This document shows, piece by piece, positions 55,888-64,000 of a stretch of 64,000 nucleotides of DNA (the first letter of the stretch is position 1; each line of letters begins with the position of its first letter). The notes under the pieces were generated by a model, which worked only from the letters and a program-made list of their open reading frames with translations, did no database searches and was not told the DNA's origin. The stretch comes from Psychromonas sp. Urea-02u-13 (GTDB lineage Bacteria; Pseudomonadota; Gammaproteobacteria; Enterobacterales; Psychromonadaceae): assembly GCF_002835995.1 (NCBI RefSeq), contig NZ_PJBZ01000040.1:88679-152678 (forward strand), given 5' to 3'. The position numbers and the translations under genes are program-made.

Positions 55888-56418
55888 ATGAAATTATTGA
55901 TGCAGCCAAAATGTTATACGGATATATACCTATGCTACTTCAATATGCAAAGTCAGCAAGGCAAATTGTGCCGAGATGCCAGGCATAAAATTGAAGCCTA
56001 GTCATTCTAAGTCGAAATTTTATAACAACGTAGATTGGTGCAAGTTGCCTTGCCCTACGGGGCGTAAGCTCGCTTATTATTCAACCATGGCAGCTCGGCG
56101 TTACAACAATCGAAAAGTGAATAACAATAAGGGATTAAAGTCTTTTTTAATCCCACCGTTAGAAGGTTCACGTAGTTAACGTTCGATAGGTTACCTCTTG
56201 TTGTGCCTTGCTCTGCCTATCGAGCTTGTGCCTGACAAAGCATATTGAAGTAACTTGGGTATAGTCTTCACGGAAAATGGTTTCATCACGATCATGGTGA
56301 AACGAGTGCTTATATGTTGGGATCTAACAGAACCTTTGAACTGGGCATGATGCCAACAACAGAGGAAGAACTGGAAGCGTGTTTGAACCCTATCGCTAAA
56401 AACCAGCTGTTTGCTTAA
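55888..56418 (+). pseudogene. Small gene apparently split by a MITE-like element
   Basis: An ATG at 55888 with AGGG six bases upstream opens M-K-L-L-M-Q-P-K-C-Y-T-D and runs into the repeat at 55925. On the far side, 56264-56418 is open and reads S-L-H-G-K-W-F-H-H-D-H-G-E-T, then L-G-S-N-R-T-F-E-L-G and T-T-E-E-E-L-E-A-C-L, ending at TAA. Removing exactly 55925-56263 joins the two parts in frame as 63 codons plus stop, followed at once by a terminator. If a TA duplication were left behind, the frame would not be restored, so the exact junction is uncertain. I do not recognise the protein. Confidence 0.5.
55925..56263. mobile_element. MITE-like element, TATACC...GGTATA family, copy A
   Basis: A 339-base non-coding element. 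The left end TATACCTATGCTACTTCAAT and the right end (reverse complement TATACCCAAGTTACTTCAAT) are inverted repeats of about 24 bases. It is highly similar to the reverse complement of 62380-62776 along most of its length, with indels: it lacks about 70 bases of B and has a short extra stretch near 56075-56095. The 67-codon ORF inside (55976-56179) follows the repeat and has no coding support. No transposase is encoded. Confidence 0.85.
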
Positions 56419-56430
56419 TACTGGCTAACA

Positions 56431-56474
56431 AAAAAGGGATACAAACCTGATTATCACGGTTTGTATCCCTTTTT
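56431..56474. terminator. Bidirectional terminator between the split gene and gcvT
   Basis: AAAAAGGGATACAAACC, a loop of about ten bases, GGTTTGTATCCCTTTTT: symmetric with A and T tracts on both sides. It is 13 bases after the stop at 56418 and about 50 bases past the convergent gcvT stop. Confidence 0.92.
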
Positions 56475-56522
56475 GTCGCACTCACTTTTTATAAGCGCGC
56501 GTTTAAAGTGTGTTGTTATTGC

Positions 56523-57641
56523 TTAACCGCGGAAGTAAGACTGCGCAACAAACGGCATTTTGCTTACTGTCATGGCTAATTTCTTACCACGTACTTCGGC
56601 AAACACTTCAGTATCAATTGCTGTAAAAGCGAGTGTTACAAACCCCATTGCCACAGGTTTTTTAATTGAAGGTCCGTAAGTACCACTTGTCACGATGCCA
56701 ATTTCATTGTCATCTGCATCAAACAACTTAGTGCCTTCGCGTACTGGCGCTTTGCTTTGGCCAATTAAACCAATGCGTTTACGTGTTACATTTTTAGTTT
56801 TGATTTGATCCAGAATTAAATCGCTACCCGGAAAACCACCTGCGCGCTCTCCATCACTGCGACGATTTTTACTGATGCCCCATAATAGGCTTGCTTCAAC
56901 TGGCGTGGTTGTTGGGTCTAAATCGTGTCCGTATAAACACAAACCACATTCTAAACGTAGCGAGTCACGTGCGCCTAAACCAATCCACTCAACGGCATCA
57001 TCGCTTAATAATTGACGCGCTAATGTATCGGCTTGTGCAGCGGGTACTGAAATTTCATAACCGTCTTCACCTGTGTAACCTGAACGACTGACATAACATT
57101 CAACACCAGCAAGGTCTAATTTAAGTGCATCCATAAACACCATATCGTTAGCTGCTGGATTTAATTTGCTTAACACTGTCGCCGCTTGTGGACCTTGTAA
57201 TGCCAGTAAAGCCCTGTCTTCGATGATTTCTAATTGCACATCACTCGGTAATGTTGCTTGAATATGTTTAATGTCTTGTGTTTTACAGGCCGCATTTACA
57301 ACAACAAAGAGATGATCGCCAAAGTTAGTGACCATTAAATCATCACTAATACCGCCTTGCTCATTAGTGAAAAAGGCATAACGCTGTTTACCTGCAGGTA
57401 AGTCGATAATATCAACAGGCACTAAGGTTTCCATAAAGGCAGAAGCGTTCTCGCCAATTAAACGCAGTTGACCCATGTGTGAAACATCAAACAAACCGGC
57501 TTGCGCACGGCAATGTAAATGCTCTTTTTTCACACCTAGTTTGTATTGCACTGGCATATCGTAGCCTGCAAAAGGCACCATTTTAGCGCTAGCCTCAAGA
57601 TGCAAAGCGTGTAGCGGGGTGGTTAACAGTTGTTCAGTCAT
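56523..57641 (-). CDS. gcvT: Aminomethyltransferase, glycine cleavage T protein
   Basis: A 372-residue folate enzyme that moves the aminomethyl carbon from lipoyl-GcvH to THF, releasing ammonia. Family segments are visible: L-F-D-V-S-H-M-G-Q (about 52-60), Y-T-G-E-D-G-Y-E-I-S, R-L-E-C-G-L-C-L-Y-G-H-D-L and a final S-G-T-Y-G-P-S. Length is typical (E. coli 364). It is on the - strand with the XRE-cupin regulator gene just upstream (96-base gap), while gcvH and gcvP run the other way. Confidence 0.96.
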   Translation of the reverse strand: MTEQLLTTPLHALHLEASAKMVPFAGYDMPVQYKLGVKKEHLHCRAQAGLFDVSHMGQLRLIGENASAFMETLVPVDIIDLPAGKQRYAFFTNEQGGISDDLMVTNFGDHLFVVVNAACKTQDIKHIQATLPSDVQLEIIEDRALLALQGPQAATVLSKLNPAANDMVFMDALKLDLAGVECYVSRSGYTGEDGYEISVPAAQADTLARQLLSDDAVEWIGLGARDSLRLECGLCLYGHDLDPTTTPVEASLLWGISKNRRSDGERAGGFPGSDLILDQIKTKNVTRKRIGLIGQSKAPVREGTKLFDADDNEIGIVTSGTYGPSIKKPVAMGFVTLAFTAIDTEVFAEVRGKKLAMTVSKMPFVAQSYFRG

Positions 57642-57737
57642 TGGTTAATACTCCATAAGATGATGTGTTGTATTTGCACCTTTGAATTAATCGAAGTGCT
57701 ATTAATATTAAATGGCGACGACCTGAGCATGCACACG

Positions 57738-58400
57738 TTAAGAGGCAGTAACCCATAGAATTAGCGCATCTTGTTCACTCGCAGAAATCAGCATATGACC
57801 CATATTGGCATCGTAATAAACTGAATCTCCTTTGTTTAAGTTAACGGGTTCATAAAATTCAGAAAAGAAGGTGATTTCCCCCTCTAAGACTAATAAGAAC
57901 TCTTCCCCATCGTGACGTATCCAGCCTGAATAATCCTCAAAGCTACGGGCACGCACTAATGACTTAAATGGCATCATTTTTTTATTGGTCAGTTGTACTG
58001 CTAATAATTCGTGTTCATAGGTTGATGTCGGGTGTGTTTTCCCCTCTTCAAACCGAGTAATATCACGACGACCTGTTGCTGAGAGCTGTTTAGGCACCGC
58101 AAACAGTTGTGGTATATCAATTTGTAAACCACTGGTCAGTTTTTGCATCGCTTGAAAAGTCGGTGAAATTTGTTCATTTTCAATTTTTGAAAGCGTTGAA
58201 CGGGCTAAACCTGTTTTTTGACTCGCTTCCTCTAATGTCAGACCCAATGTTTTACGGATCTCTTTTAAACGTTGTCCGAGTTTAATCGGTGCGATTTTAT
58301 TCTCGCCATCTCCATGACTCACGGTCATTGAAGGATAAACATCTTGTGGTGGCGTGGTGATTTTCATTGAATCACCCTCTGCTTGGTTAGCATCGTTCAT
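57738..58400 (-). CDS. XRE-family regulator with C-terminal cupin domain
   Basis: A 220-residue regulator. A helix-turn-helix spans about 42-95 (LGQRLKEIRKTLGLTLEEASQKTGLARSTLSKIENEQISPTF), and a cupin_2 ligand-binding barrel occupies 145-218 (GEEFLLVLEGEITFFSEF ... GDSVYYDANMGHMLISAS). Such proteins sense small metabolites. It lies inside the gcv cluster, between gcvT and the divergent gcvH-gcvP. It is therefore the best candidate for glycine-responsive control, by inference. GGAAG five bases before the ATG supports the start. Confidence 0.88.
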   Translation of the reverse strand: MNDANQAEGDSMKITTPPQDVYPSMTVSHGDGENKIAPIKLGQRLKEIRKTLGLTLEEASQKTGLARSTLSKIENEQISPTFQAMQKLTSGLQIDIPQLFAVPKQLSATGRRDITRFEEGKTHPTSTYEHELLAVQLTNKKMMPFKSLVRARSFEDYSGWIRHDGEEFLLVLEGEITFFSEFYEPVNLNKGDSVYYDANMGHMLISASEQDALILWVTAS

Positions 58401-58838
58401 AACACTTCCTTCTTTATTGCATTACATAGTAACTATCAAAAATAAAATTACTTGGCGAAAAACCGATCAACTTAACATTTCTGCAACAATATTTCCTTTT
58501 GGAAACTTATGACTAAACACAAAGAGATAATGACCATATAATAAACAAAATTCAGTGGCTAGATCACGTTAATGGTTAGCGCGATCAATGCAATTGCGAT
58601 ATATTTTGTTATTTATCAGTGAGTTATGTTTTTGTGGTGTGTTTTTTGTTGAGAGTGGAAGCCTTGCGCTTAATTTCCACTATAGGAAACACAGGAAATG
58701 ATTACGTAGAAAATAGTGCCAATAATACCTTATGCACTCTTTTTCCTGCGCTCGCATAACGTTAACAAAAGTAACTTAATATTGAACAAGACACTGGCAG
58801 ACAATCAATTCAATCATTACAACAATTAAGGATCACAC
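58401..58838. promoter_or_regulatory. Divergent control region of the gcv cluster
   Basis: About 440 bases between the XRE-cupin regulator (leftward) and gcvH (rightward), expected to hold both promoters. I looked for glycine-riboswitch hallmarks and did not see them. AAGGA at about 58828 is the gcvH ribosome site. No other motif is clear. Confidence 0.5.
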
Positions 58839-59225
58839 ATGGAAAGCACATTAAAATTTTCTGAAACGCACGAATGGGCACTTGATAACGGTGACGGTAC
58901 TATCACTATGGGTATCTCTAACCAAGCACAAGGTTTCTTGGGTGACGTGGTATTTGTTGATTTACCTGAAGTTGGCGATGAAGTGGAAGCGGGTGAAACG
59001 TTTTCGTTAGTTGAGTCAGTAAAAGCCGCTTCTGATTTATACGCACCGGTAACGGGCGAAATCATTGAAATTAATGAAGAGCTAGAAGATAGCCCTGAGT
59101 TAATCAACGAATCAGCTTATTCAGCAGGTTGGATTGTAAAAATCAAAATGAGTGATGAAAGCGAGTTAAATAACCTGTTATCAAATGAAGATTATCAGGC
59201 CGCTAACGAAGAAGATGAAGACTAA
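58839..59225 (+). CDS. gcvH: Glycine cleavage system H protein
   Basis: A 128-residue lipoyl carrier. The lipoyl-lysine is Lys62 in E-S-V-K-A-A-S-D, and the family's N-terminal F-S-E-T-H-E-W is present. It shuttles the aminomethyl group between GcvP, GcvT and the lipoamide dehydrogenase. It is first in gcvH-gcvP on the + strand, but a terminator-like hairpin and a family A repeat fill the 233 bases before gcvP, so gcvP may be expressed separately or at a lower level. Confidence 0.97.
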   Translation: MESTLKFSETHEWALDNGDGTITMGISNQAQGFLGDVVFVDLPEVGDEVEAGETFSLVESVKAASDLYAPVTGEIIEINEELEDSPELINESAYSAGWIVKIKMSDESELNNLLSNEDYQAANEEDED

Positions 59226-59241
59226 GTAAACCAATAATATC

Positions 59242-59267
59242 AGCGCAGATTCTCTGCGCTTTTTTTA
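59242..59267 (+). terminator. Rho-independent terminator after gcvH
   Basis: AGCGCAGA, loop TTC, TCTGCGCTTTTTTT, 17 bases after the gcvH stop and immediately before repeat copy 4. Confidence 0.88.
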
Positions 59268-59268
59268 A

Positions 59269-59389
59269 GTAAATGCTCAGGCCGTTGCCATTTAAGCCTA
59301 CTTCTTCGTTAAAAAATGCTCATTTAAACGACTAAACTGCGCTTTTTTGCCTTGAATTAGACCTAAATGGCTTAGCCCTGAACATTTAC
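59269..59389. repeat. Dispersed repeat family A, copy 4 (compact form)
   Basis: A 121-base unit with clean inverted ends: GTAAATGCTCAGGCCGTTGCC at the left and GGCTTAGCCCTGAACATTTAC at the right. The core ACTAAACTGCGCTTTTTTGC is followed by CTTGAATTAGACC. It is the best reference copy for the family and lies between gcvH and gcvP. Confidence 0.82.
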
Positions 59390-59458
59390 TGTCAGTTTGT
59401 TAAACACCTCATATTAAGAAGTGTTAATAATTACAAATAACCTCGTTTAGGAAGAACC

Positions 59459-62359
59459 ATGACTGATGCTACGTTTCTTGATTCATTAAGTGATAACAAC
59501 GACTTCGCGACACGCCATAACGGCCCAGATTTAGCGCAACAGAAAATAATGCTAGAAACCATTGGTTTAAGCAGTATTGATGAGCTAATAAAGCAAACCG
59601 TGCCTGCGGCTATCCGCTCGCCTGAAAAAATGCAGCTAGCTGAAGCGTTAAGTGAAGCTGATATGCTCACTTCGTTAAAAACAATCGCCGAGAAAAACGT
59701 CATTAACCGTAGTTTTATCGGTCAAGGTTATTACAACACGTTTGTGCCAAATGTGGTGCTACGTAACGTATTAGAAAACCCAGGTTGGTACACCGCTTAT
59801 ACGCCTTACCAGCCAGAAATTTCACAGGGACGTTTAGAGTCACTGCTTAACTATCAGCAAATGATCATGGACCTAACAGCAATGGAAATTGCTAATGCTT
59901 CTTTATTAGATGAAGCAACGGCCGCTGCTGAAGCGATGACATTGTGTAAACGTGCCGGCAAAAACAAAAGTAACGCCTTTTTTGTGAGCAACCAATTACA
60001 CCCACAAACTATCGATGTTATCCGCACGCGTGCAGAATACATCGGTTACGACATCATCACAGGCACGGTTGAAGAGCTAGATTCTCACGATGTATTTGGT
60101 GCTATTTTACAATACCCAAGCACCACGGGTAACGTGCAAGACTTAACCGATGTGATTGAAAGCGCACATGCTAAAAAGACCTTAGTGGCCGTGGCTTCTG
60201 ACCTATTAAGCTTAACGCTATTAAAAGCGCCGGGTGAAATGGGCGCCGATGTGGTTATCGGTAGCGCACAACGTTTTGGTGTGCCGATGGGTTTTGGTGG
60301 TCCACATGCGGGTTTCATGGCAACTAAAGACAAATTCAAACGTACCATGCCGGGCCGTGTTATTGGCGTGTCTAAAGACAGCAAAGGCAAACCTGCACTG
60401 CGTATGGCAATGCAAACACGTGAGCAACATATCCGCCGCGAAAAAGCGACATCGAACATCTGTACGGCACAAGCATTATTAGCCAATATGTCTGCTTTTT
60501 ATGCCTTGTATCATGGTCCTGAAGGTCTGCGTAAAATCGGTCGTCGTGTACATCACTTCACCGCTATATTAGCAGCTGGTTTACGCGCTGAAGGCATTGA
60601 ACTTGAAAACGAACACTTCTTTGATACCTTAACGATTAATACTAATGAACACAGTAAAGCGATTTATCATCGTGTATTAGCCGAAGGCATGAACTTACGT
60701 AAATTCCCAACACCAGATAACATGCCTGTACAATTAGGTATTAGCCTTGATGAAACAACCACAGCACAAGATGTTGAAGACTTATTATTAGCGATTACGG
60801 GCACAGCATTAAAAGTGGCTGATTTAACGACACAAGTGGCAAGTGATGAATTTGCAGGCATTCCAGCAAGCTGTCGCCGTGAGAGTAAATACTTACAGCA
60901 TCCTGTTTTCAGCGCGCATCACAGTGAAACGCAAATGATGCGTTACATGAAAAAATTAGAGAACAAAGATTACTCATTAACCCACGGTATGATTCCATTA
61001 GGAAGCTGTACCATGAAGCTAAATGCAGCGGCTGAAATGTTACCTGTTACTTGGCCTGAATTTGGACAGATGCATCCCTTTGCACCGACAGAGCAAAGCT
61101 TTGGTTACCAAGAACTGGCTGAGAAATTATCAACCATGTTATGTGAAATAACCGGTTACGATGGTTTCTCACTACAACCAAACTCAGGCGCACAGGGCGA
61201 ATACGCAGGATTAATCGCGATTCAGCGTTACCATCAAAGCAATGGCCAAGGTCATCGTAATATCTGTTTAATCCCAAGCTCTGCACACGGTACAAACCCA
61301 GCAACCGCATCGATGGTCTCGATGAAAGTGGTCGTGGTTGGCTGTGATGCGTTAGGTAATATCGACCATGCTGACTTAAAAGCAAAAATCGAAAAACACC
61401 GTGAAAATCTATCGTGCATCATGATCACGTATCCTTCAACACACGGCGTGTACGAAGAAGCGATTCAAGAAGTGTGTGATTGGGTACATGACGCAGGCGG
61501 TCAAGTTTACCTTGATGGCGCAAACATGAACGCACAGGTTGGTTTAACCAGCCCGGGTTTCATCGGCTCAGATGTTTCACACCTTAACTTACACAAAACA
61601 TTCTGTATTCCACACGGTGGCGGTGGCCCAGGTATGGGACCTATCGGTGTTAAAGCGCATCTGATCCCGTTCTTACCAGGACATATCGAAGTCACAGAAT
61701 CTGCTGATAGCAAACATTACGCAGTTTCTGCTGCCGAGTTAGGCTCAGCGTCTATTCTACCTATTTCATACGCATACATTGCCATGATGGGCGAACAAGG
61801 CTTAACCGAATCCACTAAGCTGGCGATATTAAACGCCAACTATGTAATGGAGCGTTTACGTCCTCATTTCCCTGTTTTATACATTGGTAAAGAAGGCCGT
61901 GTCGCGCACGAATGTATTATTGATATTCGTCCGATTGAAGCAACCTCTGGTATTTCAGGTGAAGATATTTCAAAACGCCTGATGGATTACGGTTTCCATG
62001 CGCCAACCATGTCGTTCCCTGTAGCGGGCACGTTAATGATTGAACCAACGGAATCAGAAGACCTAGGCGAGCTAGATAGATTCTGTGATGCGATGATCGC
62101 AATCCGTCACGAAATGCAGCAAGTAGAAGATGGCGAATGGACATTAGCGGACAACCCATTAGTGAATGCACCGCATACACAAGTGGATTTAATGGATGCA
62201 CAGTGGGACCATAACTACACACGTGAGTTAGCGTGTTTCCCGTCGCTTCACACTAAAGATTCGAAATACTGGCCTTCTACAAATCGCGTAGATAACGTAT
62301 TTGGGGATCGTAACTTAATTTGTTCGTGCCCAAGTATTGAAAATTACGTAGAAGATTAA
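59459..62359 (+). CDS. gcvP: Glycine dehydrogenase (decarboxylating), P protein
   Basis: A 966-residue homodimer-type P protein with N- and C-terminal halves fused. It decarboxylates glycine using PLP and loads the aminomethyl group on GcvH. The PLP lysine is Lys713 in H-L-N-L-H-K-T-F, followed by the glycine-rich loop [10 protein letters not shown]. The N-terminal D-F-A-T-R-H-N-G-P is the family start signature. Length matches E. coli (957). It is followed by the second MITE-like copy, then a terminator. Confidence 0.97.
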   Translation: MTDATFLDSLSDNNDFATRHNGPDLAQQKIMLETIGLSSIDELIKQTVPAAIRSPEKMQLAEALSEADMLTSLKTIAEKNVINRSFIGQGYYNTFVPNVVLRNVLENPGWYTAYTPYQPEISQGRLESLLNYQQMIMDLTAMEIANASLLDEATAAAEAMTLCKRAGKNKSNAFFVSNQLHPQTIDVIRTRAEYIGYDIITGTVEELDSHDVFGAILQYPSTTGNVQDLTDVIESAHAKKTLVAVASDLLSLTLLKAPGEMGADVVIGSAQRFGVPMGFGGPHAGFMATKDKFKRTMPGRVIGVSKDSKGKPALRMAMQTREQHIRREKATSNICTAQALLANMSAFYALYHGPEGLRKIGRRVHHFTAILAAGLRAEGIELENEHFFDTLTINTNEHSKAIYHRVLAEGMNLRKFPTPDNMPVQLGISLDETTTAQDVEDLLLAITGTALKVADLTTQVASDEFAGIPASCRRESKYLQHPVFSAHHSETQMMRYMKKLENKDYSLTHGMIPLGSCTMKLNAAAEMLPVTWPEFGQMHPFAPTEQSFGYQELAEKLSTMLCEITGYDGFSLQPNSGAQGEYAGLIAIQRYHQSNGQGHRNICLIPSSAHGTNPATASMVSMKVVVVGCDALGNIDHADLKAKIEKHRENLSCIMITYPSTHGVYEEAIQEVCDWVHDAGGQVYLDGANMNAQVGLTSPGFIGSDVSHLNLHKTFCIPHGGGGPGMGPIGVKAHLIPFLPGHIEVTESADSKHYAVSAAELGSASILPISYAYIAMMGEQGLTESTKLAILNANYVMERLRPHFPVLYIGKEGRVAHECIIDIRPIEATSGISGEDISKRLMDYGFHAPTMSFPVAGTLMIEPTESEDLGELDRFCDAMIAIRHEMQQVEDGEWTLADNPLVNAPHTQVDLMDAQWDHNYTRELACFPSLHTKDSKYWPSTNRVDNVFGDRNLICSCPSIENYVED

Positions 62360-62379
62360 TCTTCTAAAATTTAATGAGT

Positions 62380-62776
62380 TATACCCATGTTACCTCAAGA
62401 TGCTTTGTCAGGCACAAGCTCGATAATCAGGGCAAGGCACAACATGAGGTAACCTATCGAACGTTAACTACGTGAACCTTCTAACGGTGGGATTAAAAAA
62501 AAGACTTTAATCCATTATTGTTATTCACTTTTTGATTGTTGTAACACCGAGCTGGTTTTCGAGCTTGCGCCCCGTAGGGCAAGGCAACTTGTACCGATCT
62601 ACGTCGTTATCAAATTTCGACTTAGAATAACTAGTAAGGAATTAACGTGTTTATGTTTATTCTACCGATAGAGGATTTATGTGTTTTTATTAATCTCTCG
62701 AAAGGTTCAATTTTCTGCCTGGTATCTCGGCACAATTTGTCTTGCTGACTTTGCATCTTGGGGTCACATGGGTATA
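62380..62776. mobile_element. MITE-like element, TATACC...GGTATA family, copy B (inverted to A)
   Basis: A 397-base non-coding element starting TATACCCATGTTACCTCAAG and ending with the inverted CTTGGGGTCACATGGGTATA. Its reverse complement follows copy A (55925-56263) closely, sharing blocks such as GTTAGAAGGTTCACGTAG (in A) and CCTTGCCCTACGGGGCG. It has an additional ~70 bases near 62635-62710. Together the two copies bracket gcvT-regulator-gcvH-gcvP. Confidence 0.85.
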
Positions 62777-62778
62777 AG

Positions 62779-62810
62779 CAAAGGCGAACCAATATAGGTT
62801 CGCCTTTTTT
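62779..62810 (+). terminator. Terminator downstream of gcvP
   Basis: CAAAGGCGAACC, loop, GGTTCGCCTTTTTT. It lies directly after MITE copy B, over 400 bases from the gcvP stop, so copy B may have been inserted between the gene and its terminator. Confidence 0.9.
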
Positions 62811-62984
62811 GTTTCTGACACTGTTTAATGTACCTGTTGTAAATGCTTTTCTAATACGCCTTGTTTAGTTGATGCACTCAATTTGAGTCAGCCCAAAACA
62901 AGTTTCAATTCCGATAATAATAAAACTCTTTAAGTTTGAATACTCAGACTTAGCTGCTTTTTACATTAATATAAAGGATCGAAA

Positions 62985-63887
62985 ATGCCCGATATCAAAC
63001 CACTCTCTAACGTACAGCCTACACCATTAGTACAAACCCATATTATTACGGCTGATTGTCCTAGCCAGACCGGTACGGTGGATGTAGTGACACGATTTTT
63101 GTTTGAGAAAGGGTTTTATATTAATGATATTCACTCCTTTGATGATACCGATGAACAGCGATTTTTTATCCGTATCGAATTTAGAGCCGATACGGCTGCC
63201 GAGTTTAATCGAGAAGATTTTTGCAACGAATTTTCACCACGCGCGAACAAGTTTGAAATGCAGTGGAACCTTGCCTCAAGCCCGTATAAGTCGAAAGTGG
63301 TGATCATGGTGTCAAAGCACGATCATTGTTTAAATGATTTGTTATATCGTTACCGCACGGGGGATCTTAATATCGAAATACCCGCGATAATATCTAATCA
63401 CCCTGATTTAGAAGCGCTCGCTAAATGGCATGATATTCCTTATTACCACTTGCCTATTAGTAAAGAAACAAAACCACAACAAGAGGCCAAAGTCGCTAAA
63501 ATCATTAACGATTGTGAAGCCGATTTAGTGGTATTAGCGCGTTATATGCAAGTGCTTTCTCATGAAATGAGCAAAAAGCTTTCCGGTAAAGCGATTAATA
63601 TTCATCACTCATTATTACCCGGCTTTAAAGGCGCAAGACCTTATTACCAAGCCTATGAACGCGGTATTAAACTTGTGGGAGCTACAGCGCATTATGTCAG
63701 TGACGATCTCGATGAAGGTCCAATCATTAGCCAAGGTGTCGAAACCGTTGACCACAGTTATTCGCCACAGGATTTAGCCGCTAAAGGGCGTGATATTGAA
63801 TGCCAAACGCTATCGAGGGCAGTACGTTGTCATATTGAACATAGAATTTTCTTGTACGGTAAAAAAACCGTGGTTTTTGCTAAGTAA
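62985..63887 (+). CDS. purU: Second formyltetrahydrofolate deformylase (PurU paralogue)
   Basis: A 300-residue PurU-type enzyme with an ACT domain (ITADCPSQTGTVDVVTRFLFEKG, about 22-44) and a deformylase domain. The catalytic set is present: A-I-N-I-H-H-S-L-L-P-G-F, G-A-T-A-H-Y-V and L-D-E-G-P-I-I. It has an N-terminal extension of about 15 residues and many differences from the copy at 44506-45348. It lies next to the gcv genes, fitting recycling of 5,10-methylene/10-formyl-THF during glycine breakdown. The good SD (AAAGGA) and intact motifs argue it is functional. Confidence 0.92.
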   Translation: MPDIKPLSNVQPTPLVQTHIITADCPSQTGTVDVVTRFLFEKGFYINDIHSFDDTDEQRFFIRIEFRADTAAEFNREDFCNEFSPRANKFEMQWNLASSPYKSKVVIMVSKHDHCLNDLLYRYRTGDLNIEIPAIISNHPDLEALAKWHDIPYYHLPISKETKPQQEAKVAKIINDCEADLVVLARYMQVLSHEMSKKLSGKAINIHHSLLPGFKGARPYYQAYERGIKLVGATAHYVSDDLDEGPIISQGVETVDHSYSPQDLAAKGRDIECQTLSRAVRCHIEHRIFLYGKKTVVFAK

Positions 63888-63906
63888 TTGCGATTACGCA
63901 GAGGCC

Positions 63907-64000
63907 CGTCATCCCGGTAGTCTTTTAGCCGGGATCTCAGTGCTAGAATCGCTAGTTTATCTATGCAGAACTCCGTCATCCCAGTCGTCTTTTAGCCGGG
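63907..64000. repeat. 27-bp direct repeat, two units, running off the window
   Basis: CGTCATCCCGGTAGTC-TTTTAGCCGGG at 63907-63933 recurs at 63974-64000 with two changes. Spacing is 67 bases. GTCATCCC ... GGGAT-type repeats of this sort are common intergenic elements in marine gammaproteobacteria. The array may continue beyond the window. Confidence 0.7.

Noticed and set aside
55976..56179. 67-codon ORF (M-P-G-I-K-L-K-P...)
   Set aside because: It lies wholly inside MITE-like copy A; the matching region of copy B does not keep the frame open, so it is an accident of the repeat.
58401..58838. Glycine riboswitch upstream of gcvH
   Set aside because: I expected one but could not find the conserved aptamer blocks; not reported as a feature.
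63907..64000. CRISPR array at the right edge
   Set aside because: Only two 27-bp units are visible with a 40-base gap, no cas genes, and the sequence type is a common intergenic repeat.

Overview
The window looks like chromosome of a marine gammaproteobacterium of the Psychromonas/Shewanella/Vibrio type. Coding sequence is AT-rich, gene order follows enterobacterial and vibrio blocks (smrB|prmB-aroC; rlmN-pilF-rodZ-ispG ... hisS-yfgM-bamB-der-yfgJ; purU-ychJ; nrdA-nrdB-yfaE; feoABC), and several small proteins belong to families known mainly from Vibrio and Shewanella. I favour Psychromonas, but this rests on remembered gene order and families, not on a search.

Layout. 1-3.2 kb: tail of leuA, then a two-gene operon pairing a GCS2-type carboxylate-amine ligase with an AstE/AspA-type zinc hydrolase. 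3.4-6.8 kb: a Tas-like aldo/keto reductase and a secreted Bacillus-like alpha-amylase. 6.9-8.1 kb: a multiply broken gene in a gene-poor stretch. 8.1-12.7 kb: an iron-linked set (di-heme oxidoreductase, imelysin, Fur-like box, divergent fatty-acid-hydroxylase-family membrane protein) and an NADPH-FMN reductase. 12.7-16 kb: a repeat-rich gap, then smrB | prmB-aroC. 16-20.6 kb: LysR regulator divergent from a TDT transporter, then asmA and yciH. 20.7-23.5 kb: feoABC behind a Fur-like site. 23.7-36.3 kb: the rlmN...der block, split between ispG and hisS by a chemotaxis receptor and a MITE-like repeat. 36.4-42 kb: hrpA and a convergent REC-TPR response regulator. 42-47.7 kb: tRNA-Tyr, small envelope or unknown proteins, purU-ychJ, asnB. 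47.9-55.7 kb: a CPA2 antiporter, a Sel1-repeat protein, and the aerobic ribonucleotide reductase genes behind an upstream region with NrdR-like and DnaA-like boxes. 55.9-63.9 kb: the glycine cleavage genes (gcvT, an XRE-cupin regulator, gcvH, gcvP), flanked by two inverted copies of a 340-400 bp MITE-like element, followed by a second purU.

Functional links. The gcv genes and the two PurU-type enzymes meet at one-carbon/folate metabolism. The Fur-like sites tie feoABC and the imelysin pair to iron supply. The rlmN-to-yfgJ genes are a translation, isoprenoid and envelope-assembly housekeeping block.

The genes are mostly conserved. The novelty lies between them: at least four families of dispersed non-coding repeats (a TATACCC...GGGTATA family in four sizes; a four-copy family with an AAACTGCGCTTT core; seven-base-period CYNNNAG arrays at four places, the largest between nrdA and nrdB; a 28-bp inverted repeat enclosing about 450 bp), and a small gene apparently split by one such element. 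I saw no CRISPR array, prophage, transposase gene or defence island.
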